A DNA stretch of 64,000 nucleotides from Mauremys mutica (lineage: Eukaryota > Chordata > Testudines > Geoemydidae), in the NCBI RefSeq assembly GCF_020497125.1, contig NC_059075.1, positions 36,554,003 through 36,618,002 of the forward strand, read 5' to 3'. This document shows, one piece after another, positions 33,886 to 43,390 of the stretch. The notes under the pieces are model-generated. The model made no database searches, was not told the DNA's origin, and worked only from the letters and a program-made list of their open reading frames with translations. Positions within the stretch are counted from its first letter, which is position 1, and each line of letters opens with the position of its first letter. A program made the translations under genes and the position numbers.

Positions 33886-34883
33886 CCTCTGACTCAAGAA
33901 AATGGTGTAAGTCCTACTGTTTGAGCCATTTTCATCTGGACAGGCGTTTCCCAATTCCTTATTGAAGCCAGTTGAACATTTCCTGATAGAGTGTTGTCTG
34001 TTAGAACATGCTGATTTACTGAAAGTGAAACATTTTGCAAAAATATATCAACTTCGAAAAAAATTGTTTCAAAACAAAAATTGAAAGAAAACATTCTGAT
34101 AAGATTGAGACATTCAATTTCTACTACTTTTTTAGAACAGATGTTTCAATTTTCCATTTCTAAAAGATTGTTTACATTTTATATTTAACAATGTCATTTT
34201 AAAAAAGGCAAAATCAGAACAAAATGTTTCAATTATGTTGAAACAGAATTTTGTGATTGACATCCTTTGTTATTATTTTTGTATGGTTTATTTGTTAATT
34301 CCACTAGCAGGAAATTTTAAACTTTTTGGTTTAGTTCCATTCTGGAATGGAAAAAGTTTTTGCTTTGGGGAACTTTCACAATTTTGAAAATCTGGTTCCA
34401 ATCTACTCCTCAAATCTATTCATGCTTTCAAATCATTCCCTGCATCATTCTACAAACAATTCCTGGTTTGTAGCTTGTTCACAAGTGATTCATTATGGAT
34501 ATTTAAAATTTGAGCTGTGTTGATGAGCTATGAATGGACAAAAATCATATGATATATTCCTATTTTCTAACTGAATATGAATAATGTATTGTCCAGTTTC
34601 TTATTCAAAGACTTGCATGTATTAGTTCAAAATTAACTTTCTTTAAATTTTCTGCAGTATTTATAAAAAAATCATGTCCATGAAAATCTTTGCTGGTAAA
34701 CTCATTCACAAAAATATCTATGGAAATACACACAACAGGGCATTATGTACAGAGGAGGCAATTTGTTTAAAATGTTTAATTTGTACTTACTGAATTTTTA
34801 TTTCAGTATTCACTCTTCTCTTGGTTTTTTGGTTAGTTGTCTTTAAAGAAAGAGGCAAATATCACAGGTTTGTTCAAAGCAGA
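33886..34883. other. Unassigned AT-rich non-coding DNA
   Basis: Many short A and T runs, such as GAAACATTTT and TTTCAATTTT on both strands. No gene or named repeat. Confidence 0.4.
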
Positions 34884-34894
34884 AAACCTGTTAG

Positions 34895-35199
34895 GACAGT
34901 AGGAGTACTTGTGGCACTTTAGAAACTAACAAATTTAGTTGAGCATAAGCTTTCGTGGGCTACAGCCCACTTCATCGGATGCATAGAATGGAACATATAG
35001 TAAGAAGATGTATATACACATACAGAGAACATGAAAAGGTGGAAGTTGCCATACCAACTCTAAAAGGCTAATTAATTAATATGAGCTATTATCAGCAGGA
35101 GAAAAAAAAACTTTTGTAGTGATAATCAAGATGGCACATTTCAGACAGTTGACAAGAAGGTTCTTTTTGTGGATACAAACTAACACGGCTGCTAGTCTG
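34895..35199. mobile_element. Penelope-like element 3' end with 5' inversion and 11-bp TSD
   Basis: The left part (about 34900-35150) is the PLE tail on the minus strand (GGAGTACTTGTGGCAC, then GAGCATAAGCTTTCGTGGGC, then TTTTGTAGTGATAATCAAG). The right part (about 35160-35199) is the very end of the same tail on plus (TTCTTTTTGTGGATAC, then AACACGGCTGCTAGTCTG). In an intact copy these two parts are contiguous in one direction. AAACCTGTTAG flanks both sides (34884-34894 and 35200-35210). Confidence 0.8.
34943..34978 (-). ncRNA. Hammerhead-ribozyme-like motif in Penelope tail
   Basis: On the minus strand it reads CCGATGA, A, a perfect 6-bp hairpin GTGGGC-TGTA-GCCCAC, then GAAA, then GCTTATGC, which can form a tiny third stem (GC..GC), then TC. 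Hammerheads need CUGAUGA, stem II, GAAA, stem III and UH. Here one base of the first box differs (C for U). Stem I pairing is not obvious. Hammerhead motifs are known in Penelope-like elements, usually with a minimal stem III. Confidence 0.6.
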
Positions 35200-35210
35200 A
35201 AACCTGTTAG

Positions 35211-36219
35211 AACAATGTGTGTGTATACACATACACAACGAATAAGAATGAGTGTATTTAAAGATACAATACAAACCTAAAATGCTTGAAAGCTTCAAGT
35301 CAAACCATAAAGCAACAGATGTTTCAAGGTTTACATCCAAAATTCTAGAAAGATACATGATTTATATGTTTTGGTTTTATAACCTTCCTTATGATGGGAA
35401 CAGAGTGAGGTGAATTGTTCTGTAAGTAACAAATCATGAGATGTTGAAACATATGTTGAAAAGCTTAGTGGCTTGAATTCCATACTTAGCTATTCTAGCG
35501 TATGCTTTGCAGCTGAACACATTTAACTTCTGGTTAATACATTTCACATTATCAAATATCATTATTATTGACTCCTTAAGATTATATAGAGTAACAAAAT
35601 GTACTTTAACACAACACCTTAAAAAGGGAAATAAAGCAGCAATGTGTTTTCTTAGATATATTTCAAGTAAGGTGTTTGTGTGTGTGTCTGTTAATGAGAG
35701 TGGGTAAGCAAACATGCTTTAAGGAGTTATTTTGGATAAGTATCTAGTAGTTTGGATGCGTCTACAAAATATCCAGAACTTTTAAATTTGTCACATGAAC
35801 AAGGGGTATTCATTACTCCTTGAAGATGATCAGGCCAGATCTGGTGGAAGAACAGCCCCTAGGAGCATTAGGGAATTTTTATTTTTTGTTAGAACCCAAA
35901 AGCACAGAGATGCATGAAGATAAAAAATGAAAACAATACCCCAATTAATTAAACCCATGTAGTTATTATACCAATGAAAAGTAAAGTAATCTGTCCATAT
36001 TTGGCCTTGTAAGAGAAACCCAATGCATTCTTACCAGTTTCATTTGTGTGTGAACATTCTCTTTCCTCACTTTCTCTGTACTCAAGCCCCTTCCCTTTTT
36101 CTCCCCCAGAATACCACATAGGTATGGCTGTGTGTCAGAACCAGAGCATGGAACTCAGGCCCCCAGGGGCCATCCTTAGCCATTGCACCTCAACAATGTG
36201 AATATAATATATGTGTATG
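35211..36219. other. Unassigned AT-rich non-coding DNA
   Basis: GTGTGTATACACATACACA lies near 35219. A GC-richer patch at about 36125-36180 (CAGAACCAGAGCATGGAACT) is unassigned. Confidence 0.4.
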
Positions 36220-36725
36220 CAGAGGCGGCTCCAGGCACCAGCGCTCCAAGAGCATGCCTGGGGTGGCAAGCTGCAGGGGGCACCCTGCCGGTCCCTGTGA
36301 TGGTGGCAGGCAGGCAGCCTTCAACAGCTTGCCTGTGGGAGGTCCGCCGGTCCCACAGATTCGGCAGTGGATACGCCGAAGCCGCGGGACTGGCAGACCT
36401 CCCGCAGGCAAGCCCCCGGAACCATCGCGCTGCCCTGTGGGCTGCAGGGCTGGAGCAGCCTCCGCGCTGCATGCAGCACTCCTGGCCCCAGCCGGACATG
36501 GCCCGTGTGCCCAGGCTGCTGCACAGGGGTGTCTCCTCCCCAGGCCTGGCTTGGGATCCAATGGGGCAGTGAGGGGGTGGGGCTGGAGGCAGGGATTTGG
36601 GGAGGGATCCAATGGGGGAAGAAGGGGACAGAGTCAGGGCAGGAGCGAGACCAGAGGAGGAGCCAAGGGGGGGGCGCCTTTTTTATGTTTTCTCCCCCTA
36701 CACTTAGAACCTGGCTACGCCACTG
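36220..36725. mobile_element. GC-rich non-autonomous hAT elements, composite
   Basis: The left end CAGAGGCGGCTCCAGGCACC matches the end of the elements at 38210 and 52774. The right end, CCTGGCTACGCCACTG, is the inverse of a different hAT end (CAGTGGCGTAGCCAGG). So two hAT types are joined, or one lies in the other. The interior holds GTCCGCCGGTCCCACAGAT-like blocks. The several open frames here, on both strands, reflect high GC only. No TSD found. Confidence 0.6.
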
Positions 36726-37809
36726 GCCTGCTGGTTGTTGCCTAGACCACCTTGCCTTGCTGCTCCACTGGACCCTACCTTGTCGCCCTCGTGCCTCATG
36801 TGAGCCTGCCTTGTTGTCTTCTAGCTTGCCCAATCTTGTCTCCCCAACCCACTGACCTGCCCCCTTGGATTGCATATTCCTGTGAGAACTGACCATTGCC
36901 CCCAACTGCCTCTGCTACAGGCTGACCTGCCGGCTACCCAACCACTCTCACACCCTTGACTATGGCTCTGGACTCCCCCCGTAGGTCAACTCAGCTACCA
37001 GGCATTACACAGTGCAACCCTCATATCAAACATGATATCAGGAATAGGTTCCTAGATATAATTTCCTTGTCAATGACTATCATGCAAAAGGCATCCACAA
37101 AGACATCTGTCCTGTACTGACACAAGCATCTATTATGTTCTGTTAGGGAAAAAATGTAAGTCTATAATTTGACTGATTCTAGGCAGACTAAAAATAAAAA
37201 TAAAAATTCAGAAATAGTAGAGTATCCATTCCATTAGCAAATATCCTCTATGTACCTATACTGAAATCCATATGCCTATTTATTCCAGCCTAAGATGTAT
37301 AAAATGAGTCACAACCTGAAACTCTGTGATGGACAATAAGCTAAGTCAATTGTTTTCAATGAGAACTACTTTTTTATGCCTTTTACATTCAGATCAGTCA
37401 CCATCAGAAATCACCAGATAAACTTTTTTTGTTACAAACTACAGTTCTTGTCCTTCGAAGGCACAGAAATCAGTTCATGCATAGAAGTATTCCTATTGAG
37501 ATCCCTTGCAGAGCTCCTGGCCTAAAGTCAGAAGTTAGGGGGTAAGGCAAAAATCTATAACTGCTTTGTTTTTATTGTATATGTCAACAAATTTCAGTAT
37601 AAGGAGTATGGCAGAAAGGGTTCTTTAAAGGGAATTTATACATGGAGAGGAAAGGAGATGTGTGAATCATATCAGGAATGTCACACATATGGGGCATCAT
37701 GAAAAAACCTGCATAGGTGTTTATATGAGAAGATAAAAAATGGATCACCAAAGATGGGAGCATTAATGGAGGAGGTGTGAGTGACAGGAGAAAGAAGAAG
37801 TGAGACAAA
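36726..37809. other. Unassigned DNA, GC-richer at the left
   Basis: 36726-37010 is C-rich (GACCTGCCCCCTTGGATTGC) and could be a piece of an LTR, but no ends are visible. The rest is AT-rich with no gene. Confidence 0.35.
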
Positions 37810-38195
37810 GGAGGATGGGTAGGGAGGGGCAGATTATATAGAGCTTTGAAAGAGGTAACAACAAGTAGCTTGAATTTGATGTGACAGTGGATGTGGATCC
37901 TGGAAGGGATTTAAAAAGGGAAGTGACATGATCGGAAGGATGGACAAGGGGGATGACTCAGCTGCAGCATTTTGTACGGGCTGAAAGGGAAAGGCATGTG
38001 GCCAGGGAGGAAGATGTTTCAGGAGCTGAAGCAAGATATAATGAGGGCCTAAACGAGAGATTTAGCTGGGACAAAGAAGCTGATGTAAAGAAAAGGATGG
38101 ATCTTGGAGATGTTGAGCAGGAACAAGCAGCAGGATTTGGATATGGCTTTGGTGAGTGGGTCAAAGAAGTCAGAGGAATCACCTAAGTTATACGT
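37810..38195. repeat. Ancient LINE-like repeat remnant
   Basis: AGAGCTTTGAAAGAGGTAAC, AGCTTGAATTTGATGTGACA, GGGAAGTGACATGATCGGAA, CAGCTGCAGCATTTTGTACG and AGATGTTTCAGGAGCTGAAG follow the order of a repeat scattered in many vertebrates (L2/CR1-like). Both strands show open frames here without known domains. Confidence 0.45.
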
Positions 38196-38209
38196 TCAAG
38201 CCATGGAGA

Positions 38210-38644
38210 CAGGGGCGGCTCTACCTTTTTGGCCACCCCAAGCAGTCATGCGCGGGAGGCGCCCCGGAGCCGCGGGAGCAGCGGACCTCCCGCTGGGCAT
38301 GACTGCGGAGGGTCCGCTAGTCGCTCGGCTGGACCTCCCGCAGCTGCGGACAGTTCGCAGGTCCGGCGGCTCCGCTTGAGCTGCCGCAGTCATGCCTGCG
38401 AGAGGTCCAGCCAAGCCGCGGGACCAGCGAACCGTCCGCAGTCATGCCTGCGGCAGGTCCACTGGAGCCGCGGGACGAGCGCCCCCTCTGCAGTCATGCC
38501 TGCGGCAGGTCCGGTCATCCCGGGGCTCTGGTGGACCTCCCACAGGCATGACTGCGGCAGGTCCGCCGGCCCAGCCTGCCGCCCCCCCGGGAAAGGGCTG
38601 CCCCACGCGCGTGCTTGCCGCGCTGGGGTCTGGAGCCGGCCCTG
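38210..38644. mobile_element. GC-rich non-autonomous hAT element, exact 8-bp TSD
   Basis: It starts CAGGGGCGGCTCTACC and ends GAGCCGGCCCTG, with CATGGAGA on both sides (38202-38209 and 38645-38652). Its interior repeats a CAGTCATGCCTGCG(A/G)(C/G)AGGTCC-like unit several times in both directions, so it can fold. The open frames within it are not genes. Confidence 0.85.
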
Positions 38645-38652
38645 CATGGAGA

Positions 38653-39164
38653 GGAAGGTGTTGTTCATGGGAGTAGGGGCTATGTGACAGTTACACACTG
38701 AGAGAAAAATAAATACAAAGCTCTACAAAAGACAAAGCAATTAACTGATACATTTGAACAGAAAGACTCAAGATTGTGGGTTATTATATTCATCTTAATG
38801 ATGAAATAGCATAGTTAGATTCGCAGCAATTTCTGACACTTATTCCTCAGCTAGTCATAACATTTAAATAAAAAGGGGAGAGGGGGAAGAGTATTAGAAA
38901 AGTCAATGTCATAAAAATGTAAAAGGAAATGGATTTTTTTTCCCTTAAGAAACATTCTGGCAACAATGTCAGTGTCTGATATTAGCTTGTGAGCCCTTTG
39001 GGGGAGGAACTTTTTTATTTTGTATGTTTTAGAGCAAGTGCTGAAGTGCCAAGTATATCAGCACTGCTTTATAAATAAAATGATGCCATTAAAGCCATCA
39101 TTCACCCTCCAAGATGCATTTTCAAAATGTTACAAAGAATGACTATGCCATTGCTATTGCCATT
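38653..39164. other. Mostly unassigned, with an L2/MIR-type tail
   Basis: 38990-39100 has GAGCCCTTTGGGGGAGGAAC, then CACTGCTTTATAAATAAAA, a decayed tail of the kind at 39466-39620. The rest shows nothing. Confidence 0.4.
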
Positions 39165-39300
39165 GGCAATCTACCTGCCTTACTGGGAAATTCACTTCAC
39201 CTGTCTCTGCCTCAGTTCCCTCATCTGTAAAATAGGGATAATACCCACTGTAGAATTTCATTACCTAAAGTGAGTCACTTGGCAGACTTGGATATAGATG
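39165..39300 (+). repeat. MIR-like SINE remnant
   Basis: TGCCTCAGTTCCCTCATCTG, then TAAAATAGGGATAATACCCA, the typical 3' part of MIR. Confidence 0.7.
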
Positions 39301-39465
39301 ATTCAGGGTACTGTATTCACATTATAGTCTCCTCTGCAGAAATGAGTTTGAATCCTACTTCTGACAGTGACCTACTTTTCCCCATTAAACCATATCCTTC
39401 ATCTGTAACAAAACAGACAGTATGGTTGAATAGATTTTTTCAGTTCTAATGTGTACACTCTGTAT

Positions 39466-39620
39466 AATTTATAAATAATGAGCTCCTTGGGCAGGGAGTG
39501 TATTTTGTTTTGCATTTATACAGTGCTTAACCCAATGGGATACTGGTCTATGACTGGGGCTTGTAGGTGCTACCACAATACAAATAATGGTTTGCAATAA
39601 TAATAAATAATAATAATCTA
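39466..39620 (+). repeat. L2/MIR-type 3' tail with A-rich microsatellite
   Basis: GAGCTCCTTGGGCAGGGAGT, TACAGTGCTTAACCCAATGG, GGTGCTACCACAATACAAAT, then repeated AATAATAAATAATAATAATA. Confidence 0.65.
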
Positions 39621-39639
39621 TATCCAGGATTTTATATCC

Positions 39640-39790
39640 ATGTCTTCCACTGGTTCAGTGTGATTTGGGGTGTCACTTTACTTTTCTAGGAGTCAGTTTC
39701 CTCATCTGTGAAATTGGGATTAATACCCATTTTTAATCAAGTGTTTTGAGATCTGTGTCCATACAGAGTGTTATTGTTATTTTAACACAG
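39640..39790 (+). repeat. MIR-like SINE remnant
   Basis: GTCAGTTTCCTCATCTGTGA, then AATTGGGATTAATACCCA, then AAGTGTTTTGAGATC and GTGTTATTGTTATTTTAACA. Confidence 0.65.
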
Positions 39791-40092
39791 CAAGAGTGAA
39801 CTAATCCTCAAAAACATAGAATTGCGCCTATTCAGGGAAAATGGGAATCACCAAGTGAATCTCTCTAAGGGGAGAATTCTACCAAAGGAAAAAAGGTGTA
39901 TGAAAGCAGAATATTTTGACTATCCAAGTGGTAAGGAGGTCTGAACTAAAACCAACATATCCTGACTACACCCATTGAACATAAAACATTATTCCTCTTG
40001 GAACACTTAAGGACAGCACCAAAGCACTCTTGCTACCACTTCAAATGTTAATTTGAAATTAATGCAACCCCCAGAAGCTGTTTCACTTTAAT
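39791..40092. other. Unassigned non-coding DNA
   Basis: Nothing recognised. Confidence 0.4.
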
Positions 40093-40097
40093 GAGAA

Positions 40098-40729
40098 TGT
40101 GATGGGGTGTTCACCCCTCAACAGGCCTGAAAAGGTTAAGGTAGTTTAGAAACAGCCAGTTAGTGAGACAGGCCACACATGAAGCTCACCTCGGCAGGTG
40201 TGGGCTGGGCTAGTATGAAGTCAGGAAGCTGGCAAAGGAAATGACTTCTGTGAGGAAGTTTGCAGCCATTCTCTGTGCATTAGAGAGGGAAGGAGGGATC
40301 CCAGGGAAAGAACAGAATCCCTGGGATCTTGGCCCTGAGAGAAGGGTGTACCCAGCCTGTGGGAGGTGGGTAGAAAGCAGCCCAGGGAGAGAGCAGCAAG
40401 ACTGAGGACTCAGACCTTGGCTACATGTTGCAGTGTCCCTGGGCTGGAACTGGTAGTACTGGGTGGGCTCCCGTTCCCCACCAGCTATTGATAGAAGGGC
40501 AGTGCCTGGACAATGGGTCCAGTGAGAGACTATCCCCCAGAATGGGGAACCACATAGTGACCTGGCCAGAGGGCTGAGTCACGTAGAGGAAGCTGCAGCT
40601 CCTGGAGTGAGAGGGGCCACAAAGTGAGAGAGGACAAGTGGAGAGATCATACGGAGAGGCATTGGACCTGGAAAAGAGCTATTTTCCAGGCACCAGAAGG
40701 AGGTGAGGGTGAGTGAGCACCCTGTGACA
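40098..40729 (+). mobile_element. Solo LTR (Gypsy-like), 5-bp TSD GAGAA
   Basis: It starts TGTGATGGGG and ends CCTGTGACA, with GAGAA on both sides (40093-40097, 40730-40734). There is no internal region. It shares its 3' part with the LTR at 17357 and its TGTGATGGGG start with the LTR at 57357 (minus strand). The orientation follows from the CAGCCAGTTAG block near its start. Confidence 0.8.
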
Positions 40730-40734
40730 GAGAA

Positions 40735-41567
40735 TAGATGTTTCAGGCTGTCACTGAAGGGGTTAAATGGAAAAGGAGAGGTATGGGGGAGGGGTGTTAA
40801 AAGAAGGTAACTGCTGAGTGTACGTGTGCCGATGTCACCAAATCAGAACGTGTGAAGTGTCCTTCTGGTGCCAAGTTCCAGCCAGGAAATTAAAGGGAGC
40901 AGAAAAAACCCTAGCGCTTTTTAAAACCGTCACAGTGGTTTTCAGACAAGCCCCATAGCCTGTTTTTTTAATCCCACCTAACTCCTAATGAACTCCTGGA
41001 GCTGGTTTTCCATTTCATTGGGATTCATGTAAGTGAGGCAAGGGACACAATTTCAGGGCAATGTAAAATAGGGTGTTTTATTTAAACCTAGCTAATTTTA
41101 CAGAGGTCCCAAAACGGGAAGACAGGAGCCTTCAATCACTCTCTGCAGTCCTAGAGCAAACTATGTGGTCTCATTGTCTAGTCTCCTTGCAGCAGGGGAA
41201 AGATAACACTGCAGGACACCTATGTAGTCTGACAGGTAAAAATAAAGGCTAACTCAATTTCAGACCACGCTGTATCCCCAAAGATGTATGGGAACTACCT
41301 GAAATACCACCCTGGAAGAATGAACCCCAGTGAATGAACAGAGAAGGACCTGTTCCAATAGAGCCCATTCATGTGACATTGTCCCTTCCCTTGTAAACTC
41401 CTGAGTATATTCCTGTGACCACTACTCATAGACCATCCCCCAAGAGAGACAGAGCTTCTGACAGGGCATGCTGGGAGTTGTAGGCCACAGAGTTATGGGT
41501 AGCAAGGAATGTGTATCTCAAAACTCACTAAACAAGCTTCTTCTTGTTCTCATGTCCTTGTCAAACT
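40735..41567. other. Unassigned non-coding DNA
   Basis: No family or gene recognised. Confidence 0.4.
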
Positions 41568-41690
41568 AGATCATAGACTATCAGGGTTGGAAGGGACCTC
41601 AGGAAGTCATCTAGTCCAACCCCCTGCTCAAAGCAGGACCAACTAAATCATCCCAGATAGGGCTTTGTCAAGCCTGACCTTGGTTTTTCC
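41568..41690 (-). repeat. CR1 LINE or SINE tail fragment
   Basis: ATAGACTATCAGGGTTGGAA, GGGACCTCAGGAAGTCATCT, AGTCCAACCCCCTGCTC and GGGCTTTGTCAAGCCTGACC form the antisense 3' end of CR1. The same tail ends the SINE at 23462. Confidence 0.8.
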
Positions 41691-43139
41691 AGAACCATGC
41701 ACAAGCGACGGCTCTTTCCATCTCAGCAGTGAGATCCTTCTTCATACAGCTCTCCCCAAAGAGTCGGCAAATAACAGAAGCTCCGTGGTCTGCACCTAGC
41801 TGCAATATCATATATTTGTATCATTAGAAACCCCATTTGATTATATTAGTCTTTGATCTGCCAGTATGCATGTGCAGGTGGTTCAGGCATCACCATGTTG
41901 ACCAGTCTGTATCAGCCTCTCCAGGAAGGTCCTCCTGGGGTTCCAGATCTATTTCAGTGTGTCCAACTGCACAGAGTCTTTCATTCCATAAGCTCAGTCA
42001 TGCCTTGCCAGCTAAAGAAGCTGTTCTATTTTCCATCCATTCATACAACTAGAATGTAAATAAAATCTCAGAAAGGGTTGGTCTTCTGCCACTTGTTTTA
42101 TTATAATAAAAGTTAACTCAATGTTTCCGAAGCACAGAATAGTTCAGTTCTGACTCAGATGACGTTTTGGGTGCAGATTTCTCTCAGTTCTTATTTCATT
42201 CTGTCCCGTTCACAATTCTGCACTTTAAGGCATATACATTACGCAAGAACATGTATGATTTGCAATTCTCAAACTATTTTAAAATTGTAGACATTTTTGT
42301 TTGCTTTGTGTGTGGCTTTTTAAACCCCTTTTAATGGATCACTTCATATCCAAGCAAAGCTCACTCTTCAAGAACATGGTGACAGCAAGTTAAATTGCTG
42401 ATAGTAAGGAAATGTAACAGGGTTACCTTCTAAGGTGCATTGACAGAGCTGAGTGGATCCTGCAATTGCAATAGATCAAAAATTCAGGTGCATTGTTGGA
42501 GATGAGTGGGAAGTTTGCAGTGTAGCTGGCTACACTATGGCTGGCTCTAAGAGCCATTAGTCCTTCACCTTCAAAACCATTATATTCATCCAAATGCACT
42601 TAGTTCTGACAGCATTCATCTTCCTTTAAAGAAAAAAAATGTACATTCAGAAAAGGCAGGGTGCGTGTAACCCATGCTAAGTATAAAATGATTCATTAGA
42701 AAGGTCTCTGTGGTTCAGAGCTTGCATCACTTAGATATTTAATTGATCATTAATGCTTCTATGAAATGCAGGACAATGAACAGCAAAGCAGCAGCATTAA
42801 CCTAATTTAAACATTTGATCGCCACATCTTCTCGGTGTTCACTGCATTTAATTCTGCTGCTACACAAAGTCATAGCATTAAAAAAGCATTGTGAATGCCA
42901 GAGTATGATGCTCATTCCCCCCAGGCAATACACCATTCTAAATGTGTGATTGTTCAGGGATGGATTGCCTAGACACTCCTCTTTATGAGGAGAGTGGCAG
43001 AAGTGGGGCTGGGGAGAGTACATTGCAAAGTGCTATTGTGTTCTAACCCTGGTAAGGAATGTTTCAGAGAAAAAAAAAGAAATTAATGAAACTGTGGAGG
43101 TTGTATTATTTATATACATTTAAATCTTTGATTCCTTTA
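41691..43139. other. Unassigned non-coding DNA
   Basis: No repeat family or gene recognised. Small open frames at 41837-42059 overlap in two frames of the same strand and look accidental. Confidence 0.4.
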
Positions 43140-43390
43140 AAGCTCTTGACCTGTATGGAATCTTGTGGAATGAGTTCTACAATATAATGGTGCATTGTGT
43201 TAAAAAAGCATACTTCCTTTCACAAGTTTTAAATGTGTCGACTCTGTTTCATTGGATGTCTCCTTAAGAGACAGGGTCAATAGGAGCACCTAATTTACCT
43301 TCTCTGGACCATTCATTATATCTTATGTTAGTCTCTTCCCTAAACTAAAAAGAGGTTGTTTCTTTCCAATGTTCTACCACGTCCAGTCCT
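43140..43390 (-). repeat. Old CR1 LINE fragment
   Basis: TTGTGGAATGAGTTCTACAA, GCATACTTCCTTTCACAAG, TTTCATTGGATGTCTCCTTA and ACCTTCTCTGGACCATTCAT follow the antisense of the CR1 C-terminal region. More diverged than the copies at 46918 and 58829. Confidence 0.6.

Noticed and set aside
36183..36905. Several long overlapping frames on both strands
   Set aside because: They overlap GC-rich hAT repeats. High GC removes stop codons in all frames and the translations are Pro/Gly/Ala/Arg-rich with no motif.
38196..38698. Overlapping frames of 72-152 codons
   Set aside because: They fall in the repeated GC-rich interior of the hAT at 38210-38644.
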